NCBI GenBank assembly: GCA_963804885.1
Contig: CAWDSF010000020.1
Span: forward strand, 124,001 to 188,000
From: PALSA-1004 sp963804885
GTDB taxonomy: Bacteria; Pseudomonadota; Gammaproteobacteria; Burkholderiales; SG8-41
DNA length: 64,000 nt
Direction of reading: 5' to 3'
Shown here: positions 51,577 to 59,523 of the stretch, piece by piece
Layout of the letters: every line of letters starts with the position of its first letter
How positions within the stretch are numbered: position 1 is the stretch's first letter
Translations under genes and position numbers: made by a program
Notes under the pieces: model-generated
What the model saw: the letters and a program-made list of their open reading frames with translations, nothing else
Told to the model about the DNA's origin: nothing
Database searches by the model: none

Positions 51577-52412
51577 AGTGACAGCTCACGGTGGCGCACC
51601 AGCACGCGCTGCGCGGCGCGGAAGTGGTCGGCCAGTTTTTCGACGAAATAAACCGACCGGTGCTCTCCGCCGGTGCAGCCGATGGCCACGGTCACGTAGC
51701 TGCGGTTGTCGGCCACAAAGCAGGGCAGCCAGTCCTGGATGAATTTGCGGATGTCGTCGTGCATGCGTTTGACGTTGGCGTCGGCCTCGAGAAATTCGAT
51801 CACCGCGCGGTGCTTGCCGGTCAGCGGGCGCAACGCGGGATCGTAATAGGGATTGGGCAGGCAGCGCACGTCGAACACGAGATCGGCGTCGAGCGGAATG
51901 CCGTGCTTGTAACCGAACGACTGGAACAGCAGCGCCAATCCCGAGTGATCGGATTCGACGAATTCCTTGATCCAGGCGCGCAGCGCGTTCGGATTGAGAT
52001 CGCTGGTGTCGATATGGTGCGACTCCCCGCCGATATCGGCGAGCAGCTCGCGCTCGCGCGCAATGCACTCGGCGACCGTCAGCTCGCCGGCGCTCAACGG
52101 ATGGCGCCGCCGCGTCTCGGAAAAACGCTTGAGCAGGGTTTCGGTTTTGGCTTCGAGAAACAGCACGCGCACGTCGACGCCGCGCGCCTTCAGTTCGCGC
52201 ACCTGGCGCGGCAGCTCGGACAGCGTGTCGCCGCTGCGCGCGTCGATGCTGACCGCGACGCGCGCGTAACCGGCCTCGCGCAGGAAGTCGACCATGCCGG
52301 ACAACAGCTTGGCCGGCAGATTGTCGGTCGTATAGTAAGCGCCGTCTTCCAGCACCTTTAACGCGACACTCTTGCCCGATCCGGAAAGCCCCGTGATGAT
52401 GACGAGTTGCAT
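51573..52412 (-). CDS. rapZ: RNase adapter protein RapZ
   Basis: A 279-residue P-loop protein: LVIITGLSGSGKSVALKVLE (Walker A), DARSGDTLSELPRQ, FLEAKTETLLKRFSETRRRH, SFGYKHGIPLDADLVFDVR and VAIGCTGGEHRSVYFVEKLA. In E. coli RapZ binds GlmY/GlmZ sRNAs to control GlmS, and glmY is itself activated by GlrR and sigma-54, whose genes are in this window. It is downstream of hprK by 21 bases. Confidence 0.95.
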   Translation of the reverse strand: MQLVIITGLSGSGKSVALKVLEDGAYYTTDNLPAKLLSGMVDFLREAGYARVAVSIDARSGDTLSELPRQVRELKARGVDVRVLFLEAKTETLLKRFSETRRRHPLSAGELTVAECIARERELLADIGGESHHIDTSDLNPNALRAWIKEFVESDHSGLALLFQSFGYKHGIPLDADLVFDVRCLPNPYYDPALRPLTGKHRAVIEFLEADANVKRMHDDIRKFIQDWLPCFVADNRSYVTVAIGCTGGEHRSVYFVEKLADHFRAAQRVLVRHRELSL

Positions 52413-52433
52413 GCGGTGATCAGCGCGCGGCGC

Positions 52434-53381
52434 CTACTGCCCGTCGGTCTTCATGTGTTGCGCCTGACGCTCGACAAATTCCCGCGTGCTGTCGATCCCG
52501 CGCAACTGCAGCACGTGATTGCGCACGGCCGCTTCGACCAGCACGGCGAGGTTGCGGCCGGCCGCGACCGGTATCGTGACCTTGCTGATGCTGACGCCCA
52601 AAATCTCGTGGATACCGGGCTTCAGCGGCAGACGGTCCACATATTGGGTGGTTTCGCTGCCGGCGGGTTTCTCCAGGTGCACGATCAATTTCATGTTTTT
52701 GCGCGGGCGTAAGGCCGCCTCGCCGAATATCGTGCGGATATTGAGCACGCCCAGGCCGCGCACCTCGAGAAAGTCGCACAAGAGCACCGGGCAGCGGCCT
52801 TCCAGCGTTTCGGGCGCGATCCGGTAGAGTTCGATCACGTCGTCGGCGATCAGGCCGCTGCCGCGGCTGATCAATTCGAGCGCAAGCTCGCTTTTGCCGA
52901 CCCCGCTGTCGCCGGTGATCATGACGCCCATGCCGAGGACGTCCAGGAACACGCCGTGCATGGTGGTCGATTCGGCCAGTTCGCGCGCGAGATAGGGCCG
53001 CAGCAGCCACATCAATTCCACGCTGTCGAGCGGCGAGGCAAGCAGTGCGACGTGCAGGGTATCCGCGAGCGCGCAGAGGTGCTCGGGAGCTTGCTCGCTG
53101 CCGGCGACGACGATGCACGCAAGCTCGGAGGTCGCGAGCCGGTGCAGCGTCTGCTGCCGCGTGATGGTGTCGAGCGAATTCAGGTGATCGATCTCGGGCC
53201 GCGCGAGTATCTGGATCCAGTTCGGATGGATGAAATTCAGGTGCCCGATCAGGCCGCTGCGCGAATCCTTGAGGTGCGCGCTGTCGAGCACTTTGACGCC
53301 GCCATCGCGCCCTGCGATCCACGCGAGGCGCAGTTTCTCGCGGTTGTCCTCAAACAGCTGCGCTACGCTGATTTGCGGCAT
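52434..53381 (-). CDS. hprK: HPr kinase/phosphorylase
   Basis: A 315-residue enzyme with Walker A GDSGVGKSELALEL, LIADDVIELYRI, LEVRGLGVLNIRTIFGEAAL and RKNMKLIVHLEKP. It phosphorylates the seryl site of HPr and reverses it. In Gram-negatives it accompanies ptsN as a regulatory PTS. Its start lies 32 bases inside the ptsN 3' end, so the two are coupled. Confidence 0.95.
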   Translation of the reverse strand: MPQISVAQLFEDNREKLRLAWIAGRDGGVKVLDSAHLKDSRSGLIGHLNFIHPNWIQILARPEIDHLNSLDTITRQQTLHRLATSELACIVVAGSEQAPEHLCALADTLHVALLASPLDSVELMWLLRPYLARELAESTTMHGVFLDVLGMGVMITGDSGVGKSELALELISRGSGLIADDVIELYRIAPETLEGRCPVLLCDFLEVRGLGVLNIRTIFGEAALRPRKNMKLIVHLEKPAGSETTQYVDRLPLKPGIHEILGVSISKVTIPVAAGRNLAVLVEAAVRNHVLQLRGIDSTREFVERQAQHMKTDGQ

Positions 53382-53835
53382 GCGGTTGCCACTCGGCGAT
53401 CGCCTGGTGCATGGCTGGGGCGGATTCGACTTTCAAAAGTTGCTCGCGAAACGCCTGATCGCTGAACATTTGCGCGAGTTCGCTCAATATCTGCAGGTGC
53501 AGATCGGTCGCCCGCTCCGGCACCAGCAGCACGAAAATCAGGTTCACCGGCTGGCCGTCGGGCGCGTCGAACGGAATCGGCTCGCGCATGCGGATCATCG
53601 CGCCCACGGCCTCTTTCAAGCCCTTGATGCGCCCGTGCGGAATCGCAATACCCTGTCCCAGACCGGTCGAGCCCAGCTTTTCGCGCGCGAAGAGGCTGTC
53701 AAAGACCTGGCTGCGCGCGACGTTCTGATTGTTTTCGAACAAAAGTCCGGCGTGCTCGAACACGCGTTTTTTGCTGCTCACGTCGAGGTCGAGCACCACG
53801 TTCTGGGCCGGCAGCAGTTTGGCGATAAGATTCAT
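53350..53835 (-). CDS. ptsN: PTS IIA-like nitrogen-regulatory protein (EIIA-Ntr)
   Basis: A 161-residue EIIA domain from the ATG at 53835. It has KRVFEHAGLLFENN, REKLGSTGLGQGIAIPHGRI with phospho-acceptor His about 67, and NLIFVLLVPERATDLHLQIL. It links phosphoenolpyruvate flux to potassium and nitrogen control. The next gene upstream is hpf and then rpoN, the canonical order. Confidence 0.93.
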   Translation of the reverse strand: MNLIAKLLPAQNVVLDLDVSSKKRVFEHAGLLFENNQNVARSQVFDSLFAREKLGSTGLGQGIAIPHGRIKGLKEAVGAMIRMREPIPFDAPDGQPVNLIFVLLVPERATDLHLQILSELAQMFSDQAFREQLLKVESAPAMHQAIAEWQPHAANQRSAAV

Positions 53836-53903
53836 AGCGTTTCGATTATCGGCAATCCGCGCGGGCCGCCAGGGCGGGACGATGGCACGCGCGCGCCGCC
53901 GCG

Positions 53904-54230
53904 TCAATCTTCACTGCTGTCGCGGCCGGCTTCGCGCCCGCCGCGGTGCTCGAAATTACGCTCCTTGTGCTTCAATATCTGGCGGTCGAGCTTGTCGACC
54001 AGCGCATCGATCGCCGCATACATGTCGGCGTCGTCGCACTCGACGAAAATGTCTTTCCCGGAGAGGTGCACGTTGGCTTCGATTTTCTGCTTGAGCTTCT
54101 CAACCGACAGGATCACGTTGACGTCGATCACGTGATCGAAATGCCGCGTGATGCGCGTGAACTTGGTCGTGACATAGTCGCGCATCGCGGGCGTGACGTC
54201 GACGTGATGGCCGCTCAGGTGAAGATTCAT
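53904..54230 (-). CDS. hpf: ribosome hibernation promoting factor (short form)
   Basis: A 108-residue protein: MNLHLSGHHVDVTPAMRDYV, KIEANVHLSGKDIFVECDDA and DMYAAIDALVDKLDRQILKH, the HPF/YfiA domain without the long C-terminal domain. AGGAGTCAGCC precedes the ATG. It binds 30S and helps form 100S dimers in stationary phase. It is downstream of rpoN by 59 bases. Confidence 0.95.
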   Translation of the reverse strand: MNLHLSGHHVDVTPAMRDYVTTKFTRITRHFDHVIDVNVILSVEKLKQKIEANVHLSGKDIFVECDDADMYAAIDALVDKLDRQILKHKERNFEHRGGREAGRDSSED

Positions 54231-54289
54231 GGCTGACTCCTCGGTTAAGTGTTCGACTTATCGGGTGGTAACTTGGCGATGTGGAGCTA

Positions 54290-55738
54290 TCACAGCGATT
54301 TGCGCAGGTTGACCGGCAATATCTGCATCGACTCGCGGTACTTGGCGACGGTGCGGCGCGCGACGACGATGCCCTGCTGGCCGAGAATTTCCGAGATCTG
54401 GCTGTCGGACAGCGGTTTCTTGCCGTTTTCCGCGCTGACGAGCTGCTTGATCAACGCGCGGATCGCCGTGCTCGATGCCGAGCCGCCGGTATCGGTGGTC
54501 ACGTGGCTGCCGAAAAAGTATTTGAGCTCGTAAATGCCGCGCGGCGTGAACATGAATTTCTGGGTGGTCACGCGCGAAACCGTCGATTCGTGCAGGTCCA
54601 GCGTATCCGCGATTTCGCGCAGGACCAGCGGGCGCATCGCGACTTCGCCGTGCTCGAAAAAATGGCGCTGGCGGTCGACGATGGCCTGCGACACGCGCAA
54701 GATGGTGTCGAAGCGCTGCTGGACGTTCTTGATGAGCCAGCGCGCTTCCTGCAGCTGGCCGGCGAGCTGCTGGTGCCCGGCGTCGCGGTTGCGCTGCAGA
54801 ATGTCAGCGTAGAGGCGGTTGATGCGCAGCTTCGGCATCGCGTCGGGATTTAACGCGGCGAGCCACACGCCCTTGAGCTTTTTTACGATGACGTCCGGCA
54901 CGATGTAGCGCGTATCGCCGCTGGAAAAGCTGGCGCCCGGGCGCGGGTTGAGACTGGTGATGAGGTTCTTGACGCCGCGCAGGACTGCGTCCTCGCAGTG
55001 CAAAAGCTTCTTCAGCTTCAGAAAATCGCGCGCCGCGAGCACGTCCAGATGATGGTTGACGATTTCGAGGGCTTGCGCGCGATGCGGCGTGGTTGCCGGC
55101 AGCGTCTCCAGTTGCAGCTTCAGGCATTCCCCGAGATTGCGCGCGCCTACGCCCGGCGGGTCGAGGTGCTGCAAATGCCGCAGCGCCACCTGCAGATCGT
55201 CGACCTCGATGTCGAGTTCCGGCGGCAGCAGCGCAGCCAATTCGTCGAGGTCCTGGTGCAGATAGCCGTCGTCGTTGAGCGAATCGATCAGCAGCGTGAC
55301 GAGCTTTTGGTCGTGGTCGGAAATCTGGGTCAGCGACAACTGGGAAATCAGGTGCTCGCGCAAAGACTGCGCTTCGGCGGCGACCTGCGGATATTCCGCT
55401 TCGTCATTATCGTCGCGGGTGCCGCCGTGGCTGTAGTCTTCTTCGAAGCCCCCCGTATCGGCGCTGCCATGGGTGTCGCTCGCCGTCGTGTCGGCTTCCG
55501 TGTCGCTCGTCGTGGTCGGGGTCGTGGGCGAGGTGAAGTCAGTGTTGCCGGGAGGCGGCGCCGCCACGGTTTCTTCGCGCAAGCCGTCTTCGCGCTCGAG
55601 CAGCGGATTGTCCTGCAGGAATTTCTCGATCTCCTGGTTAAGCTCCAGAGTCGACAGCTGCAGCAGCCGGATGGATTGCTGCAGTTGGGGCGTGAGCGTT
55701 AAGTGCTGGGACAGCCTGAGTTGTAGCGAATGCTTCAT
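54290..55738 (-). CDS. rpoN: RNA polymerase sigma-54 factor
   Basis: A 482-residue sigma-54. The Q/L-rich region I (LSQHLTLTPQLQQSIRLLQL) is complete, followed by an acidic region II, the core-binding domain, the helix-turn-helix LDLHESTVSRVTTQKFM and the RpoN box VARRTVAKYRESMQI. Three strong sigma-54 promoters are visible elsewhere in the window (22554, 27874, 62318 reverse). Confidence 0.96.
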   Translation of the reverse strand: MKHSLQLRLSQHLTLTPQLQQSIRLLQLSTLELNQEIEKFLQDNPLLEREDGLREETVAAPPPGNTDFTSPTTPTTTSDTEADTTASDTHGSADTGGFEEDYSHGGTRDDNDEAEYPQVAAEAQSLREHLISQLSLTQISDHDQKLVTLLIDSLNDDGYLHQDLDELAALLPPELDIEVDDLQVALRHLQHLDPPGVGARNLGECLKLQLETLPATTPHRAQALEIVNHHLDVLAARDFLKLKKLLHCEDAVLRGVKNLITSLNPRPGASFSSGDTRYIVPDVIVKKLKGVWLAALNPDAMPKLRINRLYADILQRNRDAGHQQLAGQLQEARWLIKNVQQRFDTILRVSQAIVDRQRHFFEHGEVAMRPLVLREIADTLDLHESTVSRVTTQKFMFTPRGIYELKYFFGSHVTTDTGGSASSTAIRALIKQLVSAENGKKPLSDSQISEILGQQGIVVARRTVAKYRESMQILPVNLRKSL

Positions 55739-55844
55739 GGTCCCGAAAGGATATGACGGCGCGATAGTTCGGATGCGTGAACTCTGATGAGATTGGGACC
55801 GAATCGGGACCGCGAGCGCGGCAGGCGCGGGCCGCAGCGCTTTT

Positions 55845-56567
55845 CTACAGCCGGAAATGCTCTCCCAGATAGACCTTTCTCACGCTGTCATTATAAACGA
55901 TTTCGTCAGGCTTTCCGTAGGCGAGCACGCTGCCGTCGTTGATAATGTAGGCGCGGTCGCAGATGCCGAGTGTCTCGCGCACGTTGTGATCCGTGATTAA
56001 TACCCCAATATCGCGTTCCTTGAGGAACCGAATGATTTTCTGGATGTCGATGACGGCGATTGGATCGACGCCGGCAAATGGTTCATCGAGCAGGATAAAG
56101 CGCGGTTCAGTCGCCAGCGCGCGGGCAATCTCCACGCGCCGGCGTTCCCCCCCGGACAGGCTGATGGCGGGATTGTCCCGCAGGTGGTCGATATGCAGCT
56201 CCGTCAGCAGCTGCTCCAATTTGATCTCAATATGCGAGGTATCGTTCGACTGCAGTTCGAGCACCGCGCGCACGTTTTCGGCGACAGTCAAACGGCGGAA
56301 AATCGAGGCTTCCTGCGGCAGGTAGGACAACCCGAGCTGCGCGCGCCGGTGAATCGGCATGTGCGTCAAGCGCTTGTCGTCGAGATGGATCTCGCCGCCG
56401 TCGAGCGGCACCAGGCCGACCATCATGTAAAAGCAGGTTGTCTTGCCCGCGCCGTTGGGGCCGAGCAGGCCGATGACCTCGCCGCTGCTGACCTCGAGTG
56501 AAACATCCTTGACGACGACGCGCGATTTGTAGCGCTTCTCGAGTTGCTGCGCCCGCAGCTGGCTCAT
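55845..56567 (-). CDS. lptB: LPS export ABC transporter ATP-binding protein LptB
   Basis: A 240-residue ATPase: Walker A LGPNGAGKTTCFYM, ARAL-preceding signature LSGGERRRVEIARAL, Walker B FILLDEPFAGVDPI and the H-loop VLITDHNVRET. It powers extraction of LPS from the inner membrane together with LptFG (not in the window). It lies between lptA and rpoN. Confidence 0.95.
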   Translation of the reverse strand: MSQLRAQQLEKRYKSRVVVKDVSLEVSSGEVIGLLGPNGAGKTTCFYMMVGLVPLDGGEIHLDDKRLTHMPIHRRAQLGLSYLPQEASIFRRLTVAENVRAVLELQSNDTSHIEIKLEQLLTELHIDHLRDNPAISLSGGERRRVEIARALATEPRFILLDEPFAGVDPIAVIDIQKIIRFLKERDIGVLITDHNVRETLGICDRAYIINDGSVLAYGKPDEIVYNDSVRKVYLGEHFRL

Positions 56568-56637
56568 GATCGCGGGCGAAGCCGCGGCTGCGGCGAAATC
56601 CGAAACAGCGTGCCGCGGCTGCGCAGTGCGGCCGCCA

Positions 56638-57258
56638 TCAACGCGGCGCGACAGCCGGCGTGTCGCGCGGATTCGCGACGTCGGTGGCAGGTTTCAGCGG
56701 CAGCGGCGGCGCCGGGGGAGCAGGCTTGTCCTTGTTCTTCGGCTGGATTACGGCGCGCACGCGGCCTTCGGGATTGCCCTCGGTCGCGGCCTGCTTGCCG
56801 CCGCCGACCACCTTGAAAAATTCCGTCGCGATTTCGTACGAAATATAGTTTCCGCGCACGTCGTCGTTGGATTTTTTCAGGTACGCGCGGTTGAACATCT
56901 GCACCTTCTCCGCTTTGCTGTCGTATTCGATGCGCTCCGCGTAGCCGTCGATGTATTCATCGTAGCCCTCGCGTTTCTGGCGAAAACTGGCGAGATTGCC
57001 GTAGGCGACGCCGTATTTGAAGCCGTCGGCATCCTGCTGCACCACCATGCGGTCGCCGCGTATCACCAGCGTGCCCTGCGTCAGCACGACCTTGCCGGTA
57101 AAGGTTGCTGTCTGCTTGGCATCATCGACCGTCACCTGATCCGCTTCGAGGTTGACCGGCTTGTCGCGATCGGCGCGCTCGGCGTGCGCGCCGCCGGCCG
57201 CCAGCATGCAGCCCGCGATCAACAGCGCGCGGCGCCAGTGCCTATTTGGGTTTTGCAT
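56638..57258 (-). CDS. lptA: lipopolysaccharide transport periplasmic protein LptA
   Basis: A 206-residue OstA-fold protein from the ATG at 57258 (MQNPNRHWRR). The signal peptide ends at AHA-ERADRD. The beta-jellyroll has VNLEADQVTVDDAKQTATFT, GKVVLTQGTLVIRGDRMVVQ and ERIEYDSKAEKVQMFNRAYL. It bridges LptC and LptD. The C-terminus is Pro/Lys-rich. The start overlaps the lptC end by 17 bases. Confidence 0.92.
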   Translation of the reverse strand: MQNPNRHWRRALLIAGCMLAAGGAHAERADRDKPVNLEADQVTVDDAKQTATFTGKVVLTQGTLVIRGDRMVVQQDADGFKYGVAYGNLASFRQKREGYDEYIDGYAERIEYDSKAEKVQMFNRAYLKKSNDDVRGNYISYEIATEFFKVVGGGKQAATEGNPEGRVRAVIQPKNKDKPAPPAPPLPLKPATDVANPRDTPAVAPR

Positions 57259-57814
57259 AACTACCTCGAACATTGGACAGCAATTTCAAAATACGGGTTT
57301 TGTTGTCGAATTCTAAGCCATCCGACGTGATCAGGGTGGTTGCATCCTGGATGCGCACCGGCTTGTCGGTTCGCGCGGTGCCATCGTCGGGCACGACGTG
57401 CAGCCAGGTGGTCAGCATGACCAGTTCGCTGTGATTCTCGTAAGGCGAGCGCGTCAGGCGCACGTCGTCCTGCAGGTAGACGTTGTCGCCGTTGCTCGAC
57501 AGTTTCGCGGTTTTCGACGACGCTGTCATAGTGACTCCGGCGTCGCGATAATTAACAACGTTCGGCGCCTCGAGGTCGGTTGTGTCGTCGTCCGGATAAT
57601 GCTGCATGCGCCGCGCCTTCATCCTGTAGCGCACGGCGCCATCCGGGCCGATGCGCGTCACGGTAAAATTTTCGGCGATGTAATCCGGGTCGTGGCGCGC
57701 CTTGCCGGTGTTGACGGTCTCCGGCGGCTGCACGTGGCGGTCGAGCCAGACGGTTACCGCGGCGACTGCGGCAAGCAGCAGCACCGGAAACCATGCGGTC
57801 AGCCGCTGGATCAT
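57242..57814 (-). CDS. lptC: LPS export protein LptC
   Basis: A 190-residue single-span protein: membrane anchor WFPVLLLAAVAAVTVWLD, then the jellyroll YIAENFTVTRIGPDGAVRYR, MKARRMQHYPDDDTTDLEAP and TLITSDGLEFDNKTRILKLL. The start at 57814 overlaps the kdsC stop by 4 bases. It hands LPS from LptB2FG to LptA. Confidence 0.92.
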   Translation of the reverse strand: MIQRLTAWFPVLLLAAVAAVTVWLDRHVQPPETVNTGKARHDPDYIAENFTVTRIGPDGAVRYRMKARRMQHYPDDDTTDLEAPNVVNYRDAGVTMTASSKTAKLSSNGDNVYLQDDVRLTRSPYENHSELVMLTTWLHVVPDDGTARTDKPVRIQDATTLITSDGLEFDNKTRILKLLSNVRGSYAKPK

Positions 57815-58335
57815 TTGAGATAGGCCGCGAGCGCCGGCTCCAGCGTGCCCTGGGCATGCATGATGAGCTCGCATGCTTCGCGTGCCGCGCCGTGCCCGCC
57901 TTGGGCGCGCGTGACGTAATCCGCATGCTGCCTGACCAGCAGCGGCGCAGCTGGCACGGTGATGGCGAAGCCGCAGCGGAGCATAACCGGCAGGTCGACT
58001 ACGTCGTCGCCCATATACGCGATGGCCGAGGCTTCGACAGCGCGCGCCTTGAGCAGCGAGGCAAAGGCCACAGCTTTGTCGGCTGCGCCCTGAAATACCA
58101 GGTCGATGCCCAGATTTTTCGCGCGCAGTTCAACGCTGCGTGAAGTGCGGCCGGTGATGATCGCAAGCTCCACGCCGCTTTCACGCAGCATTTTCATGCC
58201 GTGACCGTCGAGGCTGTTGAACGCCTTGATTTCCTCGCCGCCGTCGGTCAGATACAGCGTGCCGTCGGTGAGGACGCCGTCGACGTCGAAAATCGCGAGT
58301 CGCACGCGCTGGGCTTTGGCATAGATTGCTTGCAT
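57811..58335 (-). CDS. kdsC: 3-deoxy-D-manno-octulosonate 8-phosphate phosphatase KdsC
   Basis: A 174-residue HAD phosphatase: FDVDGVLTDGTLYLTDGGEE with the nucleophile Asp, LAIITGRTSRSVELRAKNLG, and AYMGDDVVDLPVMLRCGFAI. It makes KDO for LPS core. It is downstream of kdsD and coupled to lptC. Confidence 0.95.
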   Translation of the reverse strand: MQAIYAKAQRVRLAIFDVDGVLTDGTLYLTDGGEEIKAFNSLDGHGMKMLRESGVELAIITGRTSRSVELRAKNLGIDLVFQGAADKAVAFASLLKARAVEASAIAYMGDDVVDLPVMLRCGFAITVPAAPLLVRQHADYVTRAQGGHGAAREACELIMHAQGTLEPALAAYLK

Positions 58336-58403
58336 GTCTTGAAGTATGAGTCTGCAGTTTTCCGCGGTTCGGCCGTCAGGCCCCGCTTCAGGCGAGGTGG
58401 AGC

Positions 58404-59405
58404 CTAAATGACTTTGGCTTTGAATAGCGCGTGAGTATTGAGCGCGCCGACCAGGTGATGCTCGGCATCGACCACCAGCAGCTGATTGACTTTGTGTTGC
58501 TCCATGAGTTGCACGGCCTCGGCGGCCAATTTGTCCGGTGTAATCGTGCGCGGATTGCGCGTCATCACGCTGGCGATTATGGTGTTGTGCAGGTCCACGC
58601 CTTTCTGCAGTGCGCGCCGCAGGTCGCCGTCGGTAAAAATACCGATCACCCGGCTTGTGTCGTCAACCACGGCAGTGATGCCCATGCGGCCGCGCGACAT
58701 CTCAAGTATGGCGGCGGACAACATCGCCGTGCCGGGAACGCGCGGCGCGTCGCGCTCATCACCCATCACGTCGCGCACGCGGGTCAGCAACTGACGGCCG
58801 AGGGTGCCGCCGGGATGCGAGCGCGCGAATTCGTCGCGGCTCACGCCCTTCGCATGCATCACCGCCACCGCAAGGGCGTCGCCGATCGCGAGCGCCGCCG
58901 TCGTGCTCGCGGTCGGGGCGAGATTGAGCGGACAGGCTTCCTTTTCCGCGCCGGCATACAGGTGCGCGTCGGCTTGCTGGGCCAGGCTCGATTGCGGTTT
59001 GCCGGTCAGCGCGATCAGCTTGGCGCCGCGGCGTTTGATCAGCGGGACGATCGAGAGCAGCTCGGTCGATTCGCCGGAATTCGACAGCGCGATGAATACA
59101 TCCTCGCGCGTGACCATGCCCAGGTCGCCGTGACTTGCCTCGGCGGGGTGCACGAAATATGCGGGGGTGCCGGTACTCGCCATCGTCGATGCGATCTTGC
59201 GCGCGATATGACCCGATTTGCCGATGCCGCTCACCGTCACACGGCCGCGGGAATTCATGATGATGTCGACCGCGCGTTGAAAATTCTGATCGAGCCGCGC
59301 TATCAGTCCGGTAATCGCCGCAGCTTCGATTTCGAGCACTTCACGCGCGAGCTCGAGTGCGGTTGATCCCGCCGGCGCGACGGCCTTCTTTTTGGCGACT
59401 GTCAT
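58404..59405 (-). CDS. kdsD: D-arabinose 5-phosphate isomerase (KpsF/GutQ family)
   Basis: A 333-residue protein with a SIS domain (GRVTVSGIGKSGHIARKIAS, FVHPAEASHGDLGMV, FIALSNSGESTELLSIVPLI) and two C-terminal CBS repeats (GITAVVDDTSRVIGIFTDGD and NQLLVVDAEHHLVGALNTHA). It supplies arabinose 5-phosphate for KDO synthesis. It is the first gene of the minus-strand kdsD-to-LON block. Confidence 0.95.
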   Translation of the reverse strand: MTVAKKKAVAPAGSTALELAREVLEIEAAAITGLIARLDQNFQRAVDIIMNSRGRVTVSGIGKSGHIARKIASTMASTGTPAYFVHPAEASHGDLGMVTREDVFIALSNSGESTELLSIVPLIKRRGAKLIALTGKPQSSLAQQADAHLYAGAEKEACPLNLAPTASTTAALAIGDALAVAVMHAKGVSRDEFARSHPGGTLGRQLLTRVRDVMGDERDAPRVPGTAMLSAAILEMSRGRMGITAVVDDTSRVIGIFTDGDLRRALQKGVDLHNTIIASVMTRNPRTITPDKLAAEAVQLMEQHKVNQLLVVDAEHHLVGALNTHALFKAKVI

Positions 59406-59523
59406 GGCGTGAGCAGTATAGCAAAGTCACGGCGCGGACCGGCAGGGCGGCACCGTGCTCGCTCGGGTTGCAATTCGACGGCGATAGGGCATTATCCGAA
59501 GCAATTCCACATTGCCACATCGC

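Noticed and set aside
57946..57965. TGGCACGGTGATGGC inside kdsC as a sigma-54 promoter
   Set aside because: The -12 element is TGGC, not TTGC, and it lies inside a coding region with no gene start downstream on that strand.
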